Assembly: GCA_031255425.1 (NCBI GenBank)
Contig: JAIRSN010000258.1
Location: forward strand, 1 to 5,584
Source: Dysgonamonadaceae bacterium
Lineage (GTDB): Bacteria > Bacteroidota > Bacteroidia > Bacteroidales > Azobacteroidaceae
DNA: 5,584 bases
Direction of reading: 5' to 3'
Part shown: piece after piece, positions 1 through 5,582 of the stretch
How the letters are laid out: the number at the start of each line of letters is the position of its first letter
Numbering within the stretch: position 1 is the stretch's first letter
Translations under genes and position numbers: made by a program
Notes under the pieces: model-generated
What the model was told of the DNA's origin: nothing
What the model saw: the letters and a program-made list of their open reading frames with translations, nothing else
Database searches by the model: none

Positions 1-1586
1 TTCAGGAAAGAAACATCCGTGTCGGTTTCCTGCATCCGCGTGATTTGCATCAGTTGCTGACGGAACTTCAGCGTAACGTCTTCCAACTCCCGGACTGTTT
101 GCCTGGAACTTTGTACCAATGTCCGCACCGGGTGGTATTCCGGGCTGTCCTTTCCCTCCAACAGTTTCTCCATTTCCCGGATAACGGTGTACATCGGCTT
201 CCAATCGAAGTACAGGAGGAGCCGTTCCGCCCAGAATTTCCGTTTCCCTTGGGAGAAAAGTTGAAGCAAATCCGCTTCAGACCGTTCGTTTCCGCTAAAT
301 TCCAGGGCATAACGGTCTGTAATGATACAGTTGGGATGAATCTTGGAATACAGCACAACCCCCTTGAGCGAAGTGCAGCGGCTCAACGCCACGTACGTCT
401 GCCCGGCGGCAAACGAAGCCCCGGCGTCGATGATTGCTTTTTCGAACGTCAGACCCTGGCTCTTGTGGATGGTGATCGCCCACGCCAACCGGATGGGATA
501 TTGGGAAAAAGCGCCCAACACCTCTTCCGTAATATTGCCGGTTTTCTTGTCCAGGTCATACTGCCGGTTTTCCCAGGTTTCCTTTTTCAGGATCACCGTA
601 TCGTTTGTGTCGGACAGGTAAACATGGATCTGGTCGGCGACAATCTCGCTCACAACGCCGATCTTTCCATTGTAATAGCGATGTTCTTCGGTATCATTTT
701 TCAGGAGCATGATCTGCGCGCCGGGTTTCAGCCGGAGTTGCATTTCCGTAGGGAGCGACGACGAAGGAAAGTCGCCGGACACTTCCCCCGAAAACGTCCG
801 TTCGGTTCCCGGCAGGGCGGCAAGGCGGGCATTGTTGATGCTGTCTGCGCGGTAATTATGCGTTGTAAGAAGGATGTAACTGTCTTCCGGACCGGGCGTA
901 AACTGCGGATTGTAGAGGCTGTTCAGTTTCCGGATGTCTTCCGGCGTGACGATATTGTTTCGTATCCGGTTCAAGAGGTCGACAAACTCCGGATCGCCCT
1001 GCCGGTGGACTTTTTTCAATTCCAGGTAAACCGGTTTTGCCTGTTGAATCACCTGGGCATGAAAGAAGAACGTACTCCGGTAATAGTTTTTCAGCAGGTT
1101 CCATTCTTCCTCCTTTGCCACGGGAGGCAGTTGAAACAGATCCCCGATATACAACACCTGAACGCCTCCGAAAGGCCGGGAATTTCGCCGGATACTCCGC
1201 AACGACAGGTCGATAGCGTCCAGCACATCGGCGCGGAGCATACTCACTTCGTCGATAATCAACAATTCGATTTGTTTCAGCAGGTCGAGCTTTTGCTTGG
1301 AGAAGCGGAAAAACCGTTTTTTCGACGAAACGGCGGAAGATCCCGGTATATACGGTTCGAGCGGCAGTTGAAAGAGCGAATGTAAGGTCACCCCGCCCGC
1401 GTTGATAGCGGCGATGCCCGTAGGCGCCGCCACTACAACATTCTTGTGTGTGTTTGCCCGGATGTATTTCAAAAAAGTAGTCTTTCCCGTTCCCGCCTTC
1501 CCCGTGAGGAACAAATGTTCGGAAGTCTGATTGATAAAATCTGCGGCAAGTTGAAAGATACTGTTATTTTCATCCGGAGCAATCAT
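1..1586 (-). CDS. PIF1/RecD-like superfamily 1 DNA helicase, C-terminus cut by window edge
   Basis: ATP-dependent DNA helicase of the PIF1/RecD2 type, expected to be cytoplasmic and to unwind DNA in replication or repair. 528 codons are visible from ATG 1586; the frame is open to base 1, so the stop lies outside. Motifs in order: Walker A GKAGTGKTT (residues 29-37), motif Ia PTGIAA (55-60), Walker B LLIIDEVSML (108-117, D112/E113), motif III GDLFQLPPV (148-156), HRQ (194-196), the UvrD/RecD-like C-terminal signature HKSQGLTF (374-381) and YVALSRC (398-404, with the expected arginine R403). Beyond about residue 430 the chain is rich in charged residues and Gln and looks helical; relatives in Bacteroidota often carry extra C-terminal domains, which cannot be seen here. 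It starts 25 bases after the ligase stop, with no promoter visible between them, so the two are probably co-transcribed. No strong Shine-Dalgarno is seen, which is usual in this phylum. Helicase class is certain; the exact role is not. Confidence 0.93.
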   Translation of the reverse strand, partial: MIAPDENNSIFQLAADFINQTSEHLFLTGKAGTGKTTFLKYIRANTHKNVVVAAPTGIAAINAGGVTLHSLFQLPLEPYIPGSSAVSSKKRFFRFSKQKLDLLKQIELLIIDEVSMLRADVLDAIDLSLRSIRRNSRPFGGVQVLYIGDLFQLPPVAKEEEWNLLKNYYRSTFFFHAQVIQQAKPVYLELKKVHRQGDPEFVDLLNRIRNNIVTPEDIRKLNSLYNPQFTPGPEDSYILLTTHNYRADSINNARLAALPGTERTFSGEVSGDFPSSSLPTEMQLRLKPGAQIMLLKNDTEEHRYYNGKIGVVSEIVADQIHVYLSDTNDTVILKKETWENRQYDLDKKTGNITEEVLGAFSQYPIRLAWAITIHKSQGLTFEKAIIDAGASFAAGQTYVALSRCTSLKGVVLYSKIHPNCIITDRYALEFSGNERSEADLLQLFSQGKRKFWAERLLLYFDWKPMYTVIREMEKLLEGKDSPEYHPVRTLVQSSRQTVRELEDVTLKFRQQLMQITRMQETDTDVSFL

Positions 1587-1611
1587 ACGTTTTGTTCTTC
1601 GCCTGCTTTGC

Positions 1612-3675
1612 TTACTTTTCTACCCGGACCCGCGCATCGACGGCGATGATTCCTTTTTCGGTCGCCAACAGCGGATTGATGTCTAATTCCTTTATCTCCG
1701 TCGCGAATCGCAGCAGCACGGACAGGTGAACGATGATTTTGGCAAACTGATGTTCGTCAATGCCTTTTTGCCCGCGGGCGCCGGTGAACACTTTGTACCC
1801 GCGAAGCGAACGGATCATCGACAAGGCTTCTTCGGTTGCTAAAGGCGCCAGGCCGGAAGCCACATCTTTGAAGATTTCGACGAAAATACCGCCCAAGCCG
1901 CAAAGCACAATATGCCCGAACTTTTCTTCGTACTTTGCGCCTGCGAAAAGTTCGATTCCCTGCAACATCGGCTGAATCATCACCGCCGTCGCATCCGGAA
2001 TCTGAATCAAGCGTTCGAACTCGATTTGCAGGTGTTTTTCGGAACGGATGTTTAATACCACGCCGCCCACATCGGATTTGTGAACCGGTCCCACCACTTT
2101 GGCAACCACCGGAAATCCCGCTTTCGCGGCAAAGGCTTTGACCTCTTTCCAGTTGGAAGACACCAGTTCTTCCACCATCGGGATGCCGGCAACCTTAAAC
2201 AATTCCTGCACGTATTTGGGCGCGATGTAGCCCGATTCCGGAATCCGGTCAATGATCCGGCGCACCGAAGGAATGTCCACTCCTTTCAGCTCCAGGTTGT
2301 TTGTCAGCGGACGGGGCGTTTTCAATTTCAGGGTAAGCGCGTTCGCCAATCCCACTTCATCGCTGAAGTTGACGTGCCCTTTCTTGACGAAAAAATCGGT
2401 TTCGTCCCAAGCCGTACTTACGGAGGGCAGGATGGGGTAAATGGGTTTGGAACAGGTTTTCATTTTCTGGTCCAGCACATCGTATGCTTCATACACGCGG
2501 GTCAATCCCGGGCTTCCGAAGATAACGGCAATGCCGTCTACATTGTCTAATTTCTGCTCGCAGTAGTCAATCGCCGTTGCCAGGTGTTTGGGTTCGCCCG
2601 TCCCTAAGATGTCGATCGGGTTGCTGACCGCCGACCCCGGAAGCAATTTCTTTTTCAAGTCTTCCGCTACCGGATTTCCTATTAAAGAAGGAATTTCCAT
2701 GCCGCCTTTCGCCAGAGCGTCGGTAAGAATAACCGCCGGGCCTCCGGCATGGGTGACGATGGCAATGTTTTTTCCTTTCAGTTCCTTCAGGGTGAAGACG
2801 GCGCCGACAGTGGCCAATTCTTCGCGGCTGAAGCAACGAACAATTCCCGCTTTGCGGAATAAGGCTTCCACCGCCAGGTCCGGATTCGCCATTGCTCCGG
2901 TGTGAGAGGAGGCGGCGCGGCTTCCCGACTCGGACGTTCCCGACTTAATAGCGGCAATCCGGCATCCTTTCCGGATCAGGGACGAGGTATGTTCCAGCAA
3001 CTTATCCGGGTCCTTGATGCTTTCGATGTAAAGGAGTTTGATTTTGGAATCGGTTTCCGGATTAAAGTTCAAATCCATATATTCCAACACATCTTCTACG
3101 GTGATCTGGGCGCCGTTGCCGATCGACCAGACCGAATTGAAGCGCAATCCCATCCGGATAGACGATTCCATGATGAAGATGCACGTCCCACCCGAACTGG
3201 AAACCATGTCCACGCCCATCGGATCCATCTCCGGAATCGGGAGTGTGAATAAACTGTGATGGTACCGGTTCAGAAGACCGATGCAATTCGGACCCAGGAG
3301 GCTGGCTCCGGATTCGGTGACGATCCGCACGATTTCTTTTTCCAGGTCGCCCCCTTCTTTAGTTTCTTCGCCGAATCCGGCGGTGAACATGATAAATGCT
3401 TTCACTCCCTTCTCCTGAGCCAGCACGGTAATCGCTTCCAGGCACAAATGCGCCGGAATAGCAATGATTGCCAGGTCGGTAGGTGGGATTTGTGAAACAT
3501 GATTGTAACTTTTCAGTCCCTGCACTTCTGTTTCTTTTGGATTCACAACGTACAGCTCGCCTTCGTAGCGGCCATTGATAAGATTTCGCACGCAATTTCC
3601 TCCCGGTTTGGATGTTGTATTCGACCCTCCGACTACAACAATACTCTTTGGTTGTATTAGCTCTTGATTAACCAT
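1612..3675 (-). CDS. Acetate--CoA ligase (ADP-forming), fused alpha-beta subunits
   Basis: Expected reaction: acyl-CoA + ADP + Pi to acid + ATP + CoA, usually acetyl-CoA to acetate, giving substrate-level ATP in the cytoplasm during fermentation. 687 residues, the usual length for a fused enzyme. Domains: Rossmann-type CoA-binding domain (about 9-140; SIVVVGGSN at 11-19, GPNCIGLLN at 128-136); succinyl-CoA-ligase-like domains (about 150-450) with the phospho-acceptor histidine H258 in SSHTGAMA; ATP-grasp domain (about 480-687) with the second conserved histidine H532 in VHKSDVGGV and the glycine-rich CGLGGIF near 592-598. No acetyltransferase domain is attached. The start is ATG 3675. An in-frame TTG at 3702 would add nine residues, but it falls inside the promoter -7 box, so it cannot be on the mRNA made from that promoter. 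The glutamine of the common SQSGA motif is replaced (SSSGGT, 159-164). Substrate preference (acetate, propionate, branched or aryl acids) cannot be read from sequence. First gene of a probable two-gene operon with the helicase. Confidence 0.93.
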   Translation of the reverse strand: MVNQELIQPKSIVVVGGSNTTSKPGGNCVRNLINGRYEGELYVVNPKETEVQGLKSYNHVSQIPPTDLAIIAIPAHLCLEAITVLAQEKGVKAFIMFTAGFGEETKEGGDLEKEIVRIVTESGASLLGPNCIGLLNRYHHSLFTLPIPEMDPMGVDMVSSSGGTCIFIMESSIRMGLRFNSVWSIGNGAQITVEDVLEYMDLNFNPETDSKIKLLYIESIKDPDKLLEHTSSLIRKGCRIAAIKSGTSESGSRAASSHTGAMANPDLAVEALFRKAGIVRCFSREELATVGAVFTLKELKGKNIAIVTHAGGPAVILTDALAKGGMEIPSLIGNPVAEDLKKKLLPGSAVSNPIDILGTGEPKHLATAIDYCEQKLDNVDGIAVIFGSPGLTRVYEAYDVLDQKMKTCSKPIYPILPSVSTAWDETDFFVKKGHVNFSDEVGLANALTLKLKTPRPLTNNLELKGVDIPSVRRIIDRIPESGYIAPKYVQELFKVAGIPMVEELVSSNWKEVKAFAAKAGFPVVAKVVGPVHKSDVGGVVLNIRSEKHLQIEFERLIQIPDATAVMIQPMLQGIELFAGAKYEEKFGHIVLCGLGGIFVEIFKDVASGLAPLATEEALSMIRSLRGYKVFTGARGQKGIDEHQFAKIIVHLSVLLRFATEIKELDINPLLATEKGIIAVDARVRVEK

Positions 3676-3699
3676 AATTATGTATTTTGTATTTTTATA

Positions 3700-3731
3700 C
3701 AAAAGTATTAAAAAGCCGCTGATCTTTCAAA
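3700..3731 (-). promoter_or_regulatory. Bacteroidota-type promoter for the ligase-helicase pair
   Basis: Read on the minus strand, TTTG (3731-3728) is followed after 20 bases by TACTTTTG (3707-3700). This matches the Bacteroidota housekeeping consensus TTTG...TAnnTTTG exactly at all fixed positions. Transcription would start near 3694, giving a leader of about 20 bases before ATG 3675. The -33 box lies inside the 3' arm of the terminator-like structure of the upstream gene. Confidence 0.75.
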
Positions 3732-3772
3732 TTTTTTTGGAAGAATAACATTTGGGGAAAGAGCAAGCGGCT
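3710..3772 (-). terminator. Terminator-like nested inverted repeat after the FISUMP gene
   Basis: On the minus strand, AGCCGCT (3772-3766) pairs with AGCGGCT (3720-3714). Inside it CTTT (3761-3758) pairs with AAAG (3727-3724), and CAAAT (3754-3750) with ATTTG (3732-3728), leaving a 17-base loop. The 3' arm runs directly into five T (3714-3710). It begins 10 bases after the TGA of the FISUMP gene. The interior stem is AT-rich and has a CCC bulge, so it is less ideal than a compact intrinsic terminator. Confidence 0.45.
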
Positions 3773-3781
3773 GCCGGATGA

Positions 3782-4864
3782 TCAGTCTTTCTTGCATCGC
3801 ACACTGAACAACATAGAGAACTTCTCGCTGCCGTTTTGACGGCTCATGCCGGTATTGTTGTGGTTCAGGTTCCGGCTCCATGCAAAGTCGCTTTGGCTCG
3901 AACTGCCGGACCAAAAGCAAGCATTGTTACCGTAGAGGTACGAAGAACCTTTTTCCACCCAGCCTACGAGCAAGGCGTCAAAGCCGTTTTCGTCGTTTGC
4001 GTGACTTGCGCCGTTGGTCCTGGGAGCGCTTGCGTTTATCCTCGTTGTGCTTTTTACCTTTCGCCCATGATTCGCGCGAAAGTTAACCGCCTTCCGACAC
4101 GTTTGGTCCTTCCATTGCATATCCACCGGGGCTGTTGAATACACTCCCTGAGCGCTTTCGGCAATCTCCTTTTCCAGATCATTCCACTCTTTATCACTCG
4201 GCACATGCCACCCACTTGGACAGATTCCCTGGTAGGGATGGCCTTCGGGGTCCGCATCTGCGGGGTCACTGTCTGCGCCGGTGCGGCCCGTTGCCGCCGC
4301 CCAGGTGTACAGCAGTCCGTAGTCCGGATTTTCTTCATACGTTTTTTTATCGGCGTTCGGATAGTAATAATATTTATCCGAATTGCCGGTCACATGGGCG
4401 TTTTCGCTTAAGGTCATGATGTCGTTGTAAGCCGACCGCAGGTTTTGCGTCATCCAGCAACCCGCAGCGCCGAACCAGCCCGTGAAATACGCATGGCCTT
4501 CAACGTCTTTAATGATATGCGGACACGTGTTGCTGATCGACAGCCATGCGGCGCCATTCCAGACATAGAGTCCCGGCCCGGCCGGTTTGCCTGTCGTATT
4601 ATAAACAATCATGCCTGCCGCCTCTTGCTTTATATCTTCATCTACCGTTGCCTCCGATGCCAGCACAAACTCGCTCGCGTCGCTGCTCAACTGCACATTC
4701 GGCAGCAACAGCCCCAAGTTGTTCTGACCGCCGGACGCTAAGTCCAGAATCGCCCCTGCGTGCGGGTTATCGCTTGCCGTTCCGCCGATAAGCACCTGTG
4801 CATTCATATTTACGGGACTTATCACAACCAGCATCAACATTAAATTAAATGATTTTTTTTTCAC
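3782..4864 (-). CDS. Secreted FISUMP-domain protein (Fibrobacter major paralogous domain)
   Basis: Exported protein of unknown biochemical function; FISUMP domains are common in surface and secreted proteins of Bacteroidota and Fibrobacteres. 360 residues from GTG 4864. The signal peptide is clear: MKKK, a hydrophobic stretch at 8-18, then NMNA before Q23, the likely cleavage site. Residues 23-110 form the lead-in often seen on such proteins (AILDLASG, LGLLLPNVQL, GMIVYNTT, GLYVWNGAAW). The FISUMP region covers about 114-360, with GLLYTWAAATG (183-193), CPSGWHVPSDKEWNDLE (215-231), FWSGSSS (317-323), AWSRNL (328-333) and a C-terminal SVRC. The mature part has six cysteines (C114, C136, C215, C256, C316, C357), compatible with three disulfides (inference). 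No lipobox and no obvious type IX sorting domain are seen. Start choice: AGGTGA lies five bases before GTG 4864; an upstream in-frame GTG at 4873 would add three residues; the first ATG (4840) would remove the lysines of the signal peptide. Nine A follow the start codon. Confidence 0.88.
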   Translation of the reverse strand: MKKKSFNLMLMLVVISPVNMNAQVLIGGTASDNPHAGAILDLASGGQNNLGLLLPNVQLSSDASEFVLASEATVDEDIKQEAAGMIVYNTTGKPAGPGLYVWNGAAWLSISNTCPHIIKDVEGHAYFTGWFGAAGCWMTQNLRSAYNDIMTLSENAHVTGNSDKYYYYPNADKKTYEENPDYGLLYTWAAATGRTGADSDPADADPEGHPYQGICPSGWHVPSDKEWNDLEKEIAESAQGVYSTAPVDMQWKDQTCRKAVNFRANHGRKVKSTTRINASAPRTNGASHANDENGFDALLVGWVEKGSSYLYGNNACFWSGSSSQSDFAWSRNLNHNNTGMSRQNGSEKFSMLFSVRCKKD

Positions 4865-4869
4865 CTCTC

Positions 4870-4875
4870 TCACCT
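4870..4875 (-). promoter_or_regulatory. Likely ribosome binding site deciding the GTG start
   Basis: AGGTGA on the minus strand is spaced five bases (GAGAG) from GTG 4864. It favours that start over the in-frame GTG at 4873, which lies inside this site. An in-frame TAA at 4897-4895 rules out any start further upstream. Confidence 0.45.
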
Positions 4876-4910
4876 GAAACGGGTTTAGTTTTGATTATTT
4901 ATTGAACAAA

Positions 4911-5122
4911 AATCCGGTTCCGGTAAAGACAACCCCACTTTATATAAACATGAGAACGATTTTTTTTTTGAGTGATGACCATCAAATTCTGTGGTTTCGG
5001 TTCCCCTTTCATTGCACCACAGCAGCATTCTTTCCGTTTGCTGCTGCGATAGCAACTACTGAGTTATATGGTTTTGGTTTATCATTTGCACTCAAAAAAG
5101 TTGTCTTTACCATCACCGGATT
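4911..5122. repeat. 212-bp imperfect palindrome (inverted repeat element) upstream of the FISUMP gene
   Basis: The outer arms at 4911-4933 and 5100-5122 are inverted copies of aatccggt-NNN-ggtaaagacaac, identical at 20 of 23 positions, with the three differences together in the centre (tcc versus gat). A second shared block, ttttttgagtg at 4964-4974, recurs inverted as cactcaaaaaa at 5089-5099. It touches the outer arm on the right but is 30 bases away on the left. Further inside, ctgtggt (4990-4996) faces accacag (5016-5022), and cagcagc (5020-5026) faces gctgctg (5040-5046). No transposase is present. It could be a MITE-like remnant, a partial inverted duplication, an invertible segment, or a long leader hairpin in the FISUMP mRNA. 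Confidence 0.6.
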
Positions 5123-5125
5123 CAT
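5009..5125 (-). CDS. Possible 38-residue small ORF, unrecognised
   Basis: ATG 5125 to TGA 5009, reading MNPVMVKTTFLSANDKPKP and then YNSVVAIAAANGKNAAVVQ. I do not recognise it. In favour: a promoter-like element lies about 50 bases upstream (5174-5206), the composition looks protein-like (Ala/Val-rich C-terminal half, few Cys/Trp), and it points the same way as the FISUMP gene. Against: it is short, has no clear ribosome binding site, and its first codons fall in the right arm of the palindrome, so the resemblance to a gene start may be accidental. The left arm read on the plus strand in the matching frame gives the related peptide NPVPVKTT, so either an inverted duplication copied a coding start or both readings come from the repeat. 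A five-codon ORF (ATG 5140, MIFDK) ends in a TGA overlapping this ATG. Confidence 0.25.
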   Translation of the reverse strand: MNPVMVKTTFLSANDKPKPYNSVVAIAAANGKNAAVVQ

Positions 5126-5156
5126 TTGTCAAAAATCATATTTACTTATAGTTATT

Positions 5157-5169
5157 CCGAATTTTTCGG
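5157..5169 (-). promoter_or_regulatory. Short hairpin at the predicted 5' end of the FISUMP leader
   Basis: ccgaa (5157-5161) and ttcgg (5165-5169) form a 5-bp stem with a 3-base loop. If the promoter at 5174-5206 is used, the RNA would begin almost exactly at this hairpin, a position where stems commonly protect the transcript end. The role is inferred. Confidence 0.3.
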
Positions 5170-5170
5170 T

Positions 5171-5203
5171 GTGCAAAAGTAACTGATCCCTTTTGCTTTG
5201 CAC
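5171..5203. repeat. Overlapping inverted repeats around the promoter -7 box
   Basis: gtgcaaa (5171-5177) faces tttgcac (5197-5203), and the shifted pair gcaaaag (5173-5179) faces cttttgc (5190-5196) with a 10-base loop. The -7 box (5174-5181) lies in the left arm of both. This could be an operator-type site or two alternative hairpins. Confidence 0.35.
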
Positions 5204-5206
5204 GAA
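5174..5206 (-). promoter_or_regulatory. Putative promoter for the FISUMP gene and/or the small ORF
   Basis: On the minus strand TACTTTTG (5181-5174) is identical to the -7 box of the ligase promoter. TTCG (5206-5203), one mismatch from TTTG, lies 21 bases upstream. Transcription would start near 5168, giving a leader of about 300 bases to the FISUMP start that contains the whole palindrome. No better promoter was found closer to that gene. Confidence 0.4.
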
Positions 5207-5232
5207 TTATTTTGTATCAAATAATTGAAACC

Positions 5233-5253
5233 GATGTTTATATTTTAAACATC
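5233..5253. repeat. Perfect 8-bp stem hairpin, AT-rich
   Basis: gatgttta (5233-5240) and taaacatc (5246-5253) pair perfectly around the loop tattt. It contains the first copy of the tttatattttaaa string that recurs at 5451-5463. Confidence 0.5.
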
Positions 5254-5358
5254 TCGCTTGGGTGGCTCGTAATGCGGCTTTTTTGCGCAAGCAGGGTTCA
5301 GCCGTTGCGTGTAGCGCAAATCTCCCTCCTCTTTTCATTACCGGGTGTTGAAGCCGGA

Positions 5359-5383
5359 AACACGGATAGCCCCTGTCTGTGTT
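5359..5383 (+). repeat. 11-bp hairpin with CCC loop, best formed as plus-strand RNA
   Basis: aacacggatag (5359-5369) pairs with ctgtctgtgtt (5373-5383) over all 11 positions if two G-U pairs are allowed. On the minus strand those two become A-C mismatches, so the structure suits a plus-strand transcript. gga (5356-5358) and tcc (5386-5388) could extend it across a 2-base bulge. No plus-strand promoter was found nearby, and the downstream T run is 7 bases away and short, so a terminator call is weak. Confidence 0.35.
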
Positions 5384-5422
5384 CTTCCTGTTTTATGTGA
5401 ATAATTGATTTGATAGTTTATT

Positions 5423-5460
5423 TCCGCCCGTGGGCGGACACGCAGTGTCTTTTATATTTT
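5423..5460. repeat. REP-like unit 1: two overlapping hairpins and a cttttatattt tail
   Basis: tccgccc (5423-5429) pairs with gggcgga (5432-5438). Overlapping it, gacac (5437-5441), loop gca, gtgtc (5445-5449). The tail ttttatatttt follows at once. The GTGG at 5430-5433 followed by gcgg matches the GTRG tetranucleotide that precedes the hairpin in REP elements. Confidence 0.45.
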
Positions 5461-5499
5461 AAAGGAGTACGGTGTATCTGCTTAGCTGCGGAACCGGAA

Positions 5500-5510
5500 G
5501 GACGCAGTCC
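5500..5510. repeat. GCA-loop hairpin, short variant
   Basis: ggac (5500-5503), loop gca, gtcc (5507-5510). The stem is only 4 bp and the T-rich tail is missing, but the loop and closing c-g pair match the hairpins on either side, so it may be a decayed copy. Confidence 0.3.
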
Positions 5511-5555
5511 CTAAAAACCTCATTCCTACCTGATTTTATAAACAAAACAACCTCA

Positions 5556-5582
5556 GTAGGCGGCGCAGCCGCTTTTATATTT
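5556..5582. repeat. REP-like unit 2: GTAG, GCA-loop hairpin and cttttatattt tail
   Basis: GTAG (5556-5559) is followed by gcggc (5560-5564), loop gca, gccgc (5568-5572). The tail ttttatattt is identical to that of unit 1 although the stem sequence differs. An a-t and a g-t pair can lengthen the stem to 7 bp. It ends at the window edge. Confidence 0.45.

Noticed and set aside
45..1385. 446-codon plus-strand open frame
   Set aside because: It lies wholly antisense to the helicase, whose motifs are intact in order on the minus strand, and its translation shows no recognisable domain. It is a shadow of the real gene's codon bias.
2080..2550. 156-codon plus-strand open frame
   Set aside because: Antisense to the ATP-grasp and middle part of the ligase; no domain, no promoter, no neighbouring genes on that strand.
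3676..3702. Nine-residue N-terminal extension of the ligase from TTG 3702
   Set aside because: The TTG is part of the TACTTTTG -7 box and would lie upstream of the predicted transcription start. The family normally begins close to the first beta strand, as it does from ATG 3675.
4907..4933. Second promoter candidate for FISUMP (GATTTTTG on the minus strand, 4914-4907)
   Set aside because: It has a mismatch at the essential first T of the -7 box, and no TTTG lies at the right distance upstream.
4902..5186. 94-codon plus-strand open frame starting with TTG (MNKNPVPVKTT...)
   Set aside because: It crosses the whole palindrome, depends on a TTG start, and most of it is the reverse of the small minus-strand ORF. 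Only its first residues matter, as the mirrored copy noted in the findings.
5207..5338. 43-codon minus-strand ORF (MKRGGRFALHATAEPC...)
   Set aside because: AGGAGGGAG lies after, not before, its ATG, no promoter precedes it, and it is very rich in Arg, Lys and Cys and runs through the hairpin at 5233-5253. It reads as translated intergenic DNA.
5471..5515. Possible tRNA-like segment
   Set aside because: No acceptor stem, anticodon arm or T-loop consensus (GTTCRA) can be placed; the only clear pairing is the 4-bp GCA-loop hairpin.
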